The notes under the pieces: generated by a model
Databases searched by the model: none
What the model was told of the DNA's origin: nothing
Seen by the model: only the letters and a program-made list of their open reading frames with translations
Shown: piece after piece, positions 35,776 through 44,623 of the stretch
How the letters are laid out: the number at the start of each line of letters is the position of its first letter
How positions within the stretch are numbered: position 1 is the first letter of the stretch
Assembly (NCBI GenBank): GCA_947498595.1
Contig: CANMKX010000008.1
Coordinates: forward strand, 117,867-181,866
Length of the DNA: 64,000 nt
Origin: an uncultured Aquimarina sp.
GTDB lineage: Bacteria > Bacteroidota > Bacteroidia > Flavobacteriales > Flavobacteriaceae
Direction of reading: 5' to 3'
Made by a program: the position numbers and the translations under genes

Positions 35776-36837
35776 ATGACTGAAATCCAACCTTTAAAAG
35801 GAATTAAAATAATTGATTTTACAAGATTATTACCAGGACCTTTAGGAACACATCTTTTAAGTCAATTAGGGGCAGACATATTAAAGATTGAAAGCCCTAA
35901 ACGAATGGATTATACTCGATTCTATGATCCTAAAATAGGAAAAGAATCTACAATGCATTATAGTTTAAATCATACTAAAAAGCAATGTATTATAGATTAT
36001 GAAACAACAAAAGGATATGATGAGGTGATTGAGCTCATTAAAACAGCTGATGTTTTAATAGAACAATTTAGACCTGGAGCAATGAAGAAGTTTAAGTTGT
36101 CGTTTCAAGAAATAAAAAAAATAAATCCCACTATAGTATATATATCTGTAACAGGATATGGACAATATGGAGAAAATAGCCATAAAGCTGGACATGATCT
36201 TAATTATATGGCAACATCAGGATTGTTAGATCTAAATAGAGATGAAACAGGAAAGCCTATAATACCAGGATTTCAAGTAGCTGATATTGCTGGTGGTTCA
36301 TATATGTTGGTTACTGCCTGTACCAGTGGATTATTAGCACAAAAACTACAACAGAAAGCACAATATGTTGATGTATCTTTATTAGACGCAACAATACCAT
36401 TAGGAGCTATTGCTCATGGAATGGATGAAGGTGATAGATGCTATAAAAAATTTCCATTACTGAGTGGTATGATGGTAAATTACAATGTCTATGAATGCGC
36501 TGATCAGAAATGGATTGCATTAGGTGCTTTGGAGTTGAAGTTTTGGAATTCATTTTGTGATATGATCAATGAACCAACATGGAAAGCTGTAAATAATGAA
36601 GAATTAATAATAGGAGTTTTTAACAAAGAAAGAATAGAAAATCTTTTTAAAACGAAAACGCGAGCTGATTGGATTTCATTATCAAAAGAATATGATGTGT
36701 GCTTATCTCCAATATTATCAATAAAAGAAACGAAAAACCACACGCATATTCAAGAAAGAAATATATATAGAGAAACTGTGCTAGAAAATCGTGAAATGAA
36801 AAGTTATAATGCACCTTTTAAGATGTATATAGCATAA
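35776..36837 (+). CDS. CaiB/BaiF family, alpha-methylacyl-CoA racemase-like
   Basis: 353 residues of the CoA-transferase III fold. The details favour the racemase branch: GHDLNYMATSGLL (catalytic His region), QVADIAGGSYM (Asp) and WIALGALELKFWNSF (Glu). Racemisation of 2-methylacyl-CoA lets branched fatty acids enter beta-oxidation, in line with the genes before it. A generic CoA-transferase remains possible, since family members are hard to tell apart. It lies 91 bp after the dehydrogenase with a weak hairpin between. Confidence 0.8.
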   Translation: MTEIQPLKGIKIIDFTRLLPGPLGTHLLSQLGADILKIESPKRMDYTRFYDPKIGKESTMHYSLNHTKKQCIIDYETTKGYDEVIELIKTADVLIEQFRPGAMKKFKLSFQEIKKINPTIVYISVTGYGQYGENSHKAGHDLNYMATSGLLDLNRDETGKPIIPGFQVADIAGGSYMLVTACTSGLLAQKLQQKAQYVDVSLLDATIPLGAIAHGMDEGDRCYKKFPLLSGMMVNYNVYECADQKWIALGALELKFWNSFCDMINEPTWKAVNNEELIIGVFNKERIENLFKTKTRADWISLSKEYDVCLSPILSIKETKNHTHIQERNIYRETVLENREMKSYNAPFKMYIA

Positions 36838-36841
36838 TATT

Positions 36842-36874
36842 ATAAAAAAAACGGTTCTATAAAATTAGAACCGT
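36842..36874 (-). terminator. intrinsic terminator, minus strand
   Basis: Arms ACGGTTCTA (36851-36859) and TAGAACCGT (36866-36874) around a 6-nt loop. On the minus strand an 8-nt T run follows. It would end the transcript of the gene at 36990-37679; on the plus strand it could weakly end the racemase gene. Confidence 0.65.
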
Positions 36875-36989
36875 CTCTTGTAAAATTCAATCACACTGTA
36901 AAAAACACACTTTAATTAATATTTACTAAAATAGTATCTACCATTATACTACTACTATTATAGATGAAAATAAGGATTGAATTTATAAA

Positions 36990-37679
36990 TTAATATTTCT
37001 CTTGACGCTCTTGTCTATCATCTCTACGTTCCCTTTTATCTTCTCTTTTTTCTTTTCTATCTTCTTTAAGTTCTTTTCGAGTCCCTTTAATATCTTGTTC
37101 CATTGTTTTAATGAATTTAAGAAGAGTTTCTTTATAGATATTTGTGTAATCTATTTGATTAGAATTTATAATTGACGCATTTTTTAATTGATGTGTTAGA
37201 GATGTTTGGTAGCGCAATCTATTTTTTAGCTCTTCATAATCATTTATATCATCTTTTCGGTCACGTCTATCATCTCTAGTATTAATACGATCTCTAATAA
37301 TATCATTTTTGTCATCCTGACTGCCGGTATATTGACGCCTATTTCTGCGTTTTTCTCTTTGATCAGTTTTTATTTCTTGATTACTTTGCGAAATTTCAAC
37401 ACGAGCTCTTTTTGTTTTAATTTCAGTTTGAGCAATTTCTCGGTTCATACTTTTTAAAAGCACATTTTTACTTTTCTTAGCAGCAATAAAATTCTGATTA
37501 TTAATGAAATTACGAAATGTCAAACATTGAGATTTAAATTGCTCAAATTCTTTTATATCTCGATCTAATTGAGCTTTACTAATTTCAATTTGACGTTTAT
37601 CCTGGATAATTTCTTTATTGTTCTGTCCTTGTATAGTGATAGAGAATAGAATAATACAAATAAAGTAGATAGTTTTCAT
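36990..37679 (-). CDS. secreted, highly charged coiled-coil protein of unknown function
   Basis: 229 residues with a signal peptide (MKTIYFICIILFSITIQG). The mature chain is dominated by Lys/Arg/Asp/Glu with two charged blocks, KTDQREKRRNRRQY and RDRINTRDDRRDRKDD near 110-140 and KEDRKEKREDKRERRDDRQER at the end. No known domain is recognised. The pattern suggests long helices or an RNA/polyanion-binding extracytoplasmic protein, without proof. Single gene, with its own terminator. Confidence 0.65.
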   Translation of the reverse strand: MKTIYFICIILFSITIQGQNNKEIIQDKRQIEISKAQLDRDIKEFEQFKSQCLTFRNFINNQNFIAAKKSKNVLLKSMNREIAQTEIKTKRARVEISQSNQEIKTDQREKRRNRRQYTGSQDDKNDIIRDRINTRDDRRDRKDDINDYEELKNRLRYQTSLTHQLKNASIINSNQIDYTNIYKETLLKFIKTMEQDIKGTRKELKEDRKEKREDKRERRDDRQERQEKY

Positions 37680-38013
37680 AGAATTGAATGTTACATTTTT
37701 ATATTTTACGAGGTAAAAATAGAAAGGTGAGCGACTTGAATAAGTAACAATTCAAGTGAAAAGACTAAAAGTGCTAGTGAAAAGACTATATATTCAACTG
37801 AAGTTAAATCGTTGAAAAATGAATAGTTTGTGAAAATGGAAAGAGAGAATATTCGCTTTAGTAAAGAACTAGAAGAATTGGAGTAAATTTGAAAAGACTG
37901 AATTGACTTCAGATATTTGTAATATTGTAGAAGGATAGTTGATTCCTATATTAAAAATTTGAAGATGTATTATTAAATAGGAACTATATAGATTGATAAA
38001 GTAGGTATATGGA
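37680..38013. other. intergenic region with short repeats
   Basis: Non-coding. The word GTGAAAAGACTA occurs twice (near 37756 and 37781) and TTGAAAAGACTG once more (near 37890), giving a loose purine-rich repeat. No gene or RNA fold is evident. Confidence 0.4.
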
Positions 38014-38057
38014 ACATAAAAGCCATAACCTACAACTGTAGGTTATGGCTTTTATGT
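38014..38057. terminator. long bidirectional hairpin terminator
   Basis: A perfect 20-bp stem, ACATAAAAGCCATAACCTAC (38014-38033) with its complement at 38038-38057, and a 4-nt loop. The stem ends in GGCTTTTATGT on both strands. It abuts the stop codon of the gene at 38057. Confidence 0.75.
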
Positions 38058-38935
38058 TATTTGAAATTATAACCTAAGCCAAAACCAATATTTAAATTAT
38101 TGCTCATTTCAAAGTCAAATACATTATCATTACTACCATCTTGTAATTCAAATGTACGATCAAGAGTATAACCACTATTTATTCTGAACATAAACTTTTT
38201 AACGCGATAACGATATTCTAAACCAGTGATAATATCACGATATCCAATGCGCTCAGCATATTGAGTTCCATTAGTTGTACTAACCGAAGCAGGAATGTTT
38301 TCACTAATGTTAGCATTGTATCCATTAATTTCGATATAACCAATAAGACTGGATTTTTTAGAAAAATTATAAGTACCCGACGTTCTAGGAACTCCTAGAG
38401 ATATTTCCCATTGTTCATTAAATTTTTTCCAATAACTTATAATAGGAATAGGAGCAGGAAAACCAAGAGTATTGGTATAGGCTAAACCAAATGTTAAACG
38501 ACTCATAGGAGTTTTACTATAATTCCATAAAGCAGCAACATTGATATAAAAATCATCTCCTTTGATACCATCTGTAAACGTTGAATTTAATTGAGGATTA
38601 ACACGCCCTATAAAAGTCCATTTTTTACTCATAGGACGAATATAATTAACCACTAAACCTACGTTGTGTAAGTTCTCTAAATCATCAAACATACCAAAAT
38701 TGTTCTTAAAGTTGATATGAGCGTAACTATAATCACCAGATATTTGTAATAAACCTGCAGCACCTTTTTTAATTGGAATTCTAGCAATGCTTTTACTAAT
38801 AGAAAGAGATTGAAAGGAGGCGTCACTATCTTTATCACTAATAAGTCGACCTCTTAATTCTAAACTATACTGATTAAATTGTGCTCCCACAGAAAGAGTA
38901 ATAGAACAGAGCAATACTGTTAAAAAGTTTTTCAT
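38057..38935 (-). CDS. DUF6268-like outer-membrane beta-barrel protein
   Basis: 292 residues with a signal peptide (MKNFLTVLLCSITLSVGA). The mature part alternates hydrophobic and polar residues in strands (GAAGLLQISGDYSYAHINF; RLTFGLAYTNTLGF; YRYRVKKFMFRINSGYTL) and ends in LNIGFGLGYNFK, as outer-membrane barrels do. It resembles the DUF6268 family, whose cargo is unknown. Single gene. Confidence 0.7.
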   Translation of the reverse strand: MKNFLTVLLCSITLSVGAQFNQYSLELRGRLISDKDSDASFQSLSISKSIARIPIKKGAAGLLQISGDYSYAHINFKNNFGMFDDLENLHNVGLVVNYIRPMSKKWTFIGRVNPQLNSTFTDGIKGDDFYINVAALWNYSKTPMSRLTFGLAYTNTLGFPAPIPIISYWKKFNEQWEISLGVPRTSGTYNFSKKSSLIGYIEINGYNANISENIPASVSTTNGTQYAERIGYRDIITGLEYRYRVKKFMFRINSGYTLDRTFELQDGSNDNVFDFEMSNNLNIGFGLGYNFK

Positions 38936-39041
38936 GTTTGATGTTTATTTATTGAATGGATGTTACGACCAAGTAACGATTAAAAAATGAAAATGTTATT
39001 TAATTAAAGTACTTATATAAAAAAAGTTAAAATTAAAGCAT

Positions 39042-39074
39042 AAAAAAAACCTTTAGAATTTTTCTAAAGGTTTT
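39042..39074 (-). terminator. terminator of tRNA-Ser transcript
   Basis: Arms AAAACCTTTAGAA (39046-39058) and TTCTAAAGGTTTT (39062-39074) with an 8-nt T run on the minus strand; it follows the second tRNA-Ser. Confidence 0.75.
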
Positions 39075-39091
39075 AATAATTGAATTACTAG

Positions 39092-39176
39092 CGGAGAATG
39101 AGGGATTCGAACCCCCGGAGGTGTGACCCTCAACAGTTTTCAAGACTGCCGCATTCGACCACTCTGCCAATTCTCC
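39092..39176 (-). tRNA. tRNA-Ser(UGA), distal copy
   Basis: 85-nt class II tRNA with long variable arm. Acceptor GGAGAAT pairs with ATTCTCC; the anticodon loop CTTGAAA gives UGA (39140-39142). The CCA end is not encoded. It differs from the adjacent copy only at the last acceptor pair. Confidence 0.92.
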
Positions 39177-39254
39177 AATGCGTGTATTTCTTAATTAAGA
39201 AACATCTTGTAATTCAATAAAATTAAGAAAGAAACTAATGTTTCATTTTCTTAG

Positions 39255-39339
39255 CGGAGAAAGAGGGATTCGAACCCCCGGAGGTGTGACCCTCAACAGT
39301 TTTCAAGACTGCCGCATTCGACCACTCTGCCATTTCTCC
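39255..39339 (-). tRNA. tRNA-Ser(UGA), promoter-proximal copy
   Basis: Same fold and anticodon as the copy 78 bp downstream. The acceptor reads GGAGAAA/TTTCTCC, a compensated change. A -7 box lies 36 bp upstream, so both copies are probably one transcript. Confidence 0.92.
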
Positions 39340-39374
39340 TGAGTGTGTCATCAAGTATTTCTTGATTGCGGATG

Positions 39375-39382
39375 CAAATATA
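39375..39382 (-). promoter_or_regulatory. -7 box of tRNA-Ser transcript
   Basis: TATATTTG, then C, on the minus strand, an exact TAnnTTTG match. No TTG at the usual distance upstream. Confidence 0.6.
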
Positions 39383-39505
39383 GTAACTTTTTACAATCTG
39401 AAAGCATTTTTTCTAAAAAAAATGAAATTATTTTAAAGCTTTGCTAAATGATTTTTCATGTTCTTTGAAATCAGTATATTGCAACTATTCACAAAAAAAT
39501 AAGGA

Positions 39506-40546
39506 ATGAGAAAAATCGCATTGGCACTTTGTATAGGGGGGATAATGGTCTCTTGTGGTAGTGTTCAAAACAAAAAAGAAAACAAAGAATCAACTCCAAA
39601 AAATAAAGATATTGTTGCTACATATGCAGAAACAATTACATCAAAAGAATTAAAAGATTATTTGTATGTATTTGCAGGTGATGAGTTTGAGGGAAGAGAT
39701 ACAGGAGAACCTGGGCAAAAGAAAGCAGCAGAATTTTTAAAAAAACAATATAAGAGGATAGGAATTCCTTCTCCTTTAGGCGGAGATGATTATTTTCAAG
39801 AAATTCCAGAAAGTTTCTTTAGAGCAGGAATCAAAAGCTCAGAAAATGTTTTAGCATTTATTGAAGGAACAGAAAAACCTGATGAAATACTAGTGATTTC
39901 GGCTCATTATGATCATGTAGGAATAGATAAGGACGGAAATGTGTTTAATGGAGCAGATGACGATGGATCAGGGACAGTTAGTGTTTTAGAGATAGCAGAA
40001 GCTTTCGCTAAAGCAAAAAAAGAAGGTAAAGGGCCTAAGAGATCAATTTTGTTTTTACATGTAACAGGAGAAGAAAAAGGATTGTATGGATCTAAGTATT
40101 ATACAGAAAACCCAGTTTTTGATTTAGATAATACAGTAGCAAATTTGAATATAGATATGGTGGGCCGTATTGATGAAAATCATGAAGGAGCTGATAAGCA
40201 AAATTATGTATATTTAATAGGAAGTGATCGATTGAGTTCAGATTTACATAAAGTAAGTGAAGAAGCAAATAAAAAATATGTAAACCTAAATTTAGATTAT
40301 ACATATAACGATAGAAACGATCCAAATCGTTTTTACTTCCGTAGTGATCACTATAATTTCGCAAAACACAATGTGCCAATTATTTTTTATTTTAATGGAG
40401 TACATGAAGATTATCACAAAATCACAGATACACCTGATAAAATCGAATACGACCTAATGGAGAAAAGAGCACGATTGATTTTTTATACAGCATGGGAAGT
40501 AGCAAATAGAGCTGATAGAGTTGTTGTAGACGGTACAAATGAATAA
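39506..40546 (+). CDS. M28-family zinc aminopeptidase, lipoprotein
   Basis: 346 residues; lipoprotein signal with Cys near 17 (GGIMVSCGS). Zinc ligands of the M28 fold are visible in order: His in SAHYDHVG, Asp in GADDDGSGTV, Glu pair in TGEEKGLYG, Asp in NIDMVGR and the last His in HEDYHKITDTPDKIEY. It should trim N-terminal residues of peptides at the outer or inner membrane surface. It is transcribed divergently from the tRNA-Ser genes. Confidence 0.9.
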   Translation: MRKIALALCIGGIMVSCGSVQNKKENKESTPKNKDIVATYAETITSKELKDYLYVFAGDEFEGRDTGEPGQKKAAEFLKKQYKRIGIPSPLGGDDYFQEIPESFFRAGIKSSENVLAFIEGTEKPDEILVISAHYDHVGIDKDGNVFNGADDDGSGTVSVLEIAEAFAKAKKEGKGPKRSILFLHVTGEEKGLYGSKYYTENPVFDLDNTVANLNIDMVGRIDENHEGADKQNYVYLIGSDRLSSDLHKVSEEANKKYVNLNLDYTYNDRNDPNRFYFRSDHYNFAKHNVPIIFYFNGVHEDYHKITDTPDKIEYDLMEKRARLIFYTAWEVANRADRVVVDGTNE

Positions 40547-40579
40547 ATAGTATTTGGACCATAAGATTATAAATAAAAG

Positions 40580-40616
40580 ATCCCAGAAGCATTATATTGG
40601 CTCTGGGATTTTTTTA
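40580..40616 (+). terminator. terminator of M28 peptidase gene
   Basis: ATCCCAGA (40580-40587) pairs with TCTGGGAT (40602-40609), followed by TTTTTTT. Confidence 0.8.
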
Positions 40617-40636
40617 TGATGTTGAAAAAGGATTTA

Positions 40637-41872
40637 TTAATACCAACGCTTCTTTTTCTTTTTAGAAGCTTCAGATTTTCTACCTTTTCTATGTTTACTG
40701 CCTTGTTTTTTATGAACCTGAGGCTTTGCACTGGGGTCTAATGGATATGGATGTTCATCTTCTACAGGAATGTCTTGTAGAATTAAACGTTGGATACTTG
40801 CAACGTATTTCTTTTCATCAGCAGCGCATAATGAATATGCAATACCAGTTTTACCAGCACGACCAGTTCTACCAATACGATGTACATATGTTTCAGGGAT
40901 ATTTGGCAAATCAAAGTTAAGAACAACGTCTAGATCATTAATATCAATCCCTCTTGCTGCGACATCAGTTGCTATTAAAATATTAGTTTCTCCTTTTTTA
41001 AATTGATTTAGAGCAGTTTGACGATCACTTTGTGATTTGTCTCCATGAAGACTACTAGCTTTAAAATTATTTTTAAGTAATGAACTTTCTAATTTTTCAA
41101 CACCGTATTTTGTACGCCTAAAAATAAGAATGTTACCTTCTATTTTTCTTCTAAGAAGATGTAGGCATAGCTCAATTTTATTAGGTTTAGGAGTATAATA
41201 TAATACTTGATGCACTGTATCCGAAGCAGATGAATTAGGTGCAACTGCAACCTTTTTAGGATCTTTTAAGATAGACTTAGCTAATTCTGTTACTTTATGT
41301 GGCATCGTAGCAGAAAATAGTAATACTTGTTTTTCTTTGGTACAAAGACGTTCAATTTTTTTTACATCATCAATGAACCCCATGTCAAGCATTAAATCTG
41401 CCTCGTCTAACACCAAAGTTTCTATTTGACTTAAATTAACAAAATCTTGCTTGTGTAAATCTAATAACCTACCAGGGGTAGCGATTAAAATATCAACTCC
41501 TTTTTTTAATAATTGTTTTTGAGGTTCTATAGAAGCTCCACCAAATACAACTCCTGTTTTCAATTTAGTATGAGTACTATATGATTTGAAATTTTCTTCT
41601 ATTTGGATGGCCAATTCGCGTGTTGGACAAATAATTAACGACTTTATTTTTCTGCCTTTTTTTGCTGCATCTTGTTTGTCAAATAGCAACTGTAAAATAG
41701 GCAATGCATAGGCAGCCGTTTTACCAGTTCCAGTTTGAGCAGAAGCAATGACATCATGCTTAGCTAATATCAGAGGTATAGCACGCTCTTGTACTAGTGT
41801 TGGGTTGTCATATTTTTTTTCAGCTAAGGCCCTTAAAATAGGTTTGTTTAACTGTAGTTCTTTAAAGTGCAT
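40637..41872 (-). CDS. DEAD-box RNA helicase, RhlE-like
   Basis: 411 residues with all DEAD-box motifs: Q motif (PTLVQERAIPLI), Walker A (SAQTGTGKTAA), PTRELA, TPGRLLDL, DEAD, SAT, ARGIDI and HRIGRTGRAG. A Lys-rich tail (RKGRKSEASKKKKKRW) ends the protein, as in RNA-binding helicases of Bacteroidota. It should unwind RNA duplexes in ribosome assembly or mRNA turnover; the exact target is not readable. Confidence 0.92.
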   Translation of the reverse strand: MHFKELQLNKPILRALAEKKYDNPTLVQERAIPLILAKHDVIASAQTGTGKTAAYALPILQLLFDKQDAAKKGRKIKSLIICPTRELAIQIEENFKSYSTHTKLKTGVVFGGASIEPQKQLLKKGVDILIATPGRLLDLHKQDFVNLSQIETLVLDEADLMLDMGFIDDVKKIERLCTKEKQVLLFSATMPHKVTELAKSILKDPKKVAVAPNSSASDTVHQVLYYTPKPNKIELCLHLLRRKIEGNILIFRRTKYGVEKLESSLLKNNFKASSLHGDKSQSDRQTALNQFKKGETNILIATDVAARGIDINDLDVVLNFDLPNIPETYVHRIGRTGRAGKTGIAYSLCAADEKKYVASIQRLILQDIPVEDEHPYPLDPSAKPQVHKKQGSKHRKGRKSEASKKKKKRWY

Positions 41873-42162
41873 ATATAATAAGTTACTATAATCAAGGCAA
41901 AGATACTAAAATTGCTTTGTAAGCAATTTTAATAAGTATAAGCTTTATTAAGTTCATTTTTAGAATTGATTTTTTTCGACGTGTGACATAGTTGTTTTTT
42001 TACAATAGAGAAAGATGAGACATTTATCAAAAGGAAAAAGAACATAAAGTGAAATATTTGTAGATGTCAGATATACAGTTGGATATATCCGATTTTATAA
42101 ATGCGAAATGATATGTAACAATCCTTAAGTATGATATAAACAAACCCTAAATCAAGCAAACT

Positions 42163-42426
42163 ATGTTACGAGAATTTTACAACGAAGCAAGAAATCTTAT
42201 TGATGAATATCAACCGCAGATTAAGCAAAAAACCTGTAGCAAAACAATGTTGTATATAAAAGCATCAGAGTTGACAGAAGAACTAAAAACAGCTCTTGTT
42301 TTAAATGATTATGCCTTAGCTATTCAAATAGAAGAAGATGGTTTTTTACAAATATTACAACCTTCAATTCCGCATATTGACGGGCAATATTATGGTTTTA
42401 TTCCAGAAGAAGTAAGAAGTTTTTAG
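42163..42426 (+). CDS. small conserved-looking protein of unknown function
   Basis: 87 residues, acidic, no signal or membrane segment. I do not recognise the family. It has one Cys (KTCSKTML) and an aromatic end (YYGFIPEEVRSF). It lies alone with a terminator after it and about 290 bp of non-coding DNA before it. Confidence 0.6.
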   Translation: MLREFYNEARNLIDEYQPQIKQKTCSKTMLYIKASELTEELKTALVLNDYALAIQIEEDGFLQILQPSIPHIDGQYYGFIPEEVRSF

Positions 42427-42446
42427 ATAAAAAAATAGATGTATTT

Positions 42447-42480
42447 AAATAGCCTAGAAAAATTGTTTAGGCTATTTTTT
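42447..42480 (+). terminator. terminator of small gene at 42163
   Basis: AAATAGCCTA (42447-42456) and TAGGCTATTT (42468-42477) form a stem followed by T residues. Confidence 0.75.
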
Positions 42481-42595
42481 GATTTTTACAAATTAAATGA
42501 ATCACATTAAGTTGATGCTATAGCGTTAATACTAGTATAAAGTTTTTGATAAAAAAGCAATGCTTTTGTAGCTTTGGTGAAAATCCCAACTAGAA

Positions 42596-43264
42596 ATGCA
42601 TAAAATTATTACACTATCCTTATTAATGTTAACACAATTAATTACGGCACAATTAGATGAAGGATCTGTTATGGGACTCCCTGTAGCACAAACAATCGCC
42701 GAAATGAATGCTATTACTGCAGCAGCTCAAGGTTCTATAGTATATAATAATGAAGATGACCTAATTTATTATTTTGATGGAGTTAATTGGATTACTTTTT
42801 TATCTCAAAATAGAGGATTGCAATACTACACATGGAATATAAATAATACGGTAAGACCCAATATCGATAGTCCTAGAAACTTAGGAGTACCATCATCAGA
42901 GGGATTAACTAATACGGTATTAAATAATACAACAAGAGGAGCTGTAGCCCCAGATAATGATGGATATATTTTAAAATTTAATGGAGTTATAAGAGTAGAG
43001 AATACAGGTAATTTCACTTTCTCTGCGAGATCCGACGATGGTTCAAGAATTTACATAGATAATGTATTAGTTTTAGAAAATTGGTTTGATCAAGGACCTA
43101 CAACGAGATCAAATACAATAAACCTAGCTAAAGGAGAGCATGTAATAGAGTTTTGGTATTATGAAAATGCAGGAGGAGATTTTATGCAATTTACTTGGGG
43201 AAATAACCCAGATGGATATGTAGTTGGTTCTACAATTGATGCAAATCAATTTTTTATAAAATAA
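42596..43264 (+). CDS. secreted PA14-domain protein
   Basis: 222 residues with a signal peptide (MHKIITLSLLMLTQLITA). Residues about 100-210 form a PA14-like barrel: YILKFNGVIRVENTGNFTF, ARSDDGSRIYIDNVLVLENW and EHVIEFWYYENAGGDFM, with the DDGSR/VLVLENW core that binds Ca and sugars in many PA14 domains. There is no T9SS tail, so it may be periplasmic or need a partner for surface display. Confidence 0.85.
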   Translation: MHKIITLSLLMLTQLITAQLDEGSVMGLPVAQTIAEMNAITAAAQGSIVYNNEDDLIYYFDGVNWITFLSQNRGLQYYTWNINNTVRPNIDSPRNLGVPSSEGLTNTVLNNTTRGAVAPDNDGYILKFNGVIRVENTGNFTFSARSDDGSRIYIDNVLVLENWFDQGPTTRSNTINLAKGEHVIEFWYYENAGGDFMQFTWGNNPDGYVVGSTIDANQFFIK

Positions 43265-43291
43265 TAAGATTAAAAACAATATAAAATCAAG

Positions 43292-43326
43292 AAAGCCTTA
43301 CTAAATATTTAATAAGGCTTTTTATT
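43292..43326. terminator. terminator shared by PA14 gene and tRNA-His
   Basis: AAAGCCTTA (43292-43300) and TAAGGCTTT (43313-43321), then TTTATT on plus. The minus strand shows TTTCTTGATTTT. The same hairpin is repeated at 44632-44661, where no plus-strand gene precedes it. Confidence 0.75.
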
Positions 43327-43329
43327 GAG

Positions 43330-43404
43330 GGTGAAAGATCGGTTTCGAACCGACGACCTCCTGAACCACAATCAGGCGCTCTAACCAGCTGAGCTACAAT
43401 CACC
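43330..43404 (-). tRNA. tRNA-His(GUG), copy 1
   Basis: Cloverleaf with anticodon loop TTGTGGT (GUG), D-arm AGCTCAGCTGGTTAGAGC and T-loop TTCGAAA. The extra 5' G (43404) and a 3' C suit tRNA-His. The acceptor GTGATTG/CTTTCAC has two U-U oppositions, present in both copies. Confidence 0.9.
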
Positions 43405-43420
43405 ATTTAATTTCAGGGTG

Positions 43421-43450
43421 CAAATATAAAGCTTTTTATTCTTTCAGCAA
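43421..43450 (-). promoter_or_regulatory. promoter of tRNA-His copy 1
   Basis: On the minus strand: TTG (43448-43450), 19-bp spacer, TATATTTG (43421-43428). Full match to the Bacteroidota consensus. Confidence 0.75.
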
Positions 43451-43456
43451 GCTTTT

Positions 43457-44143
43457 TTATTTATTTTTTGATAAAATATGTTCAATATCTAGCTCATTAT
43501 GTATCGTAGGTAAGCTATCTAAGTTATCTTCAAATTTAATAGCTATAGTTTTTCTTTGCCAACTGGAATTATCTTTCGATTCAAAATTTTTAATAAGCTT
43601 AAAATTGTTGTTAGTCTCTATTAGTTTTTTAGCCAATAATTTCACCTTTTTTGTATCAACAGAATCACCATACCAAATAGCGTTAACTTTCATCTCACTA
43701 TTTTTAATCAAACTTTTAGTTACATAAAAATCCATATCGTATATGATTCTTTCAATGTTTGGATCATCATTTTTATGGATATAATATTTTAGTAGAGTAT
43801 TAGTGTTTTCAGAATATTTAATGACATTATCCCAGACATTTTTGAATGATTTTAGAGATTTACTATCAATCTTACTCGTATCTATCTCAGAATAGGCTTT
43901 TTTAACGTCGTTTTTGATTGTTTGTAGAATACTGTCTTTAGTCATTAATAGATCTTCTCTTATCTGAATTTCTTGATCTTGTGTGTGAATAGTTTTAGAA
44001 ACCTTTCCAATAGTATTAAAAGTTAATACTGAAATAAAAATTATTAATGAGATAAAAATAATAGAAAATAGTATAAATGATTTTTTGTCTTTACTTTTTA
44101 TTTGTTCTAGGTACTTTTCGTACTTATCATCATTATTTGTCAT
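43457..44143 (-). CDS. single-span membrane protein of unknown function
   Basis: 228 residues, an N-terminal cytoplasmic stretch, one strong membrane helix (FILFSIIFISLIIFISVLTF, about residues 23-42) and a helical, Lys-rich C-terminal domain of about 180 residues that should lie outside. No family is recognised. It starts 3 bp after the stop of the next gene upstream and lies between the two tRNA-His repeats, so it may be accessory. Confidence 0.65.
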   Translation of the reverse strand: MTNNDDKYEKYLEQIKSKDKKSFILFSIIFISLIIFISVLTFNTIGKVSKTIHTQDQEIQIREDLLMTKDSILQTIKNDVKKAYSEIDTSKIDSKSLKSFKNVWDNVIKYSENTNTLLKYYIHKNDDPNIERIIYDMDFYVTKSLIKNSEMKVNAIWYGDSVDTKKVKLLAKKLIETNNNFKLIKNFESKDNSSWQRKTIAIKFEDNLDSLPTIHNELDIEHILSKNK

Positions 44144-44146
44144 AAA

Positions 44147-44512
44147 TTAACTAGTTAACATTTGTTCGAAAATTTTTTGAACAATGGCTTTGATTTTAAT
44201 TATTTCATCATCTTCTAATGTATCATTTTCAATACTTTGCTGTAGTTGATTTTTAAAATATTTAAAAATCATTATTTTTCTTTGTTTATTGACTATTTTT
44301 AAAACAGGGAATGTACCAAAACTAGCAATTAATCCAGAACCAATTTTATAAACTTCTTTAAATAGAGCATTATTTCCAGTTGGATCTTGATTATATCCAT
44401 AAAACCAAAGACAACCTCCTAATAAAATAATAAAAACAGAAAAACCGATAGACCATTTTATGATAGTTCTAAGCCAACTTATAATTTGATCTATATATAT
44501 GATTTCACTCAT
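44147..44512 (-). CDS. two-span membrane protein of unknown function
   Basis: 121 residues with two membrane helices (about 20-37 and 53-71) and a soluble acidic C-terminal tail (IENDTLEDDEIIKIKAI). Unrecognised. It forms an operon-like pair with the gene at 43457, with a 3-bp gap. Both may be parts of one membrane complex; flanking repeats suggest gain as a unit. Confidence 0.65.
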   Translation of the reverse strand: MSEIIYIDQIISWLRTIIKWSIGFSVFIILLGGCLWFYGYNQDPTGNNALFKEVYKIGSGLIASFGTFPVLKIVNKQRKIMIFKYFKNQLQQSIENDTLEDDEIIKIKAIVQKIFEQMLTS

Positions 44513-44623
44513 TTTACCTTTACAGAATTTGAAGAAAATAAAAAGGAATATTTTATTAAAACAACATAAGATATTTAGTTTTTAAAGATATAAAAAACAC
44601 ATGTTTTTTCCTAGTATATTTTT

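Larger units (their letters stand above)
43284..43428 (+). repeat. 145-bp direct repeat, copy 1 (contains tRNA-His)
   Basis: This block and 44624-44768 are the same length, exactly 1340 bp apart, with only four differences that I can count. Each holds a terminator hairpin, a complete tRNA-His and the -7 box. Copy 1 sits where its plus-strand terminator makes sense, right after the PA14 gene. Confidence 0.9.

Noticed and set aside
37756..37900. CRISPR-like or tandem repeat array
   Set aside because: The GTGAAAAGACTA words are only 12 bp, irregularly spaced and three in number.
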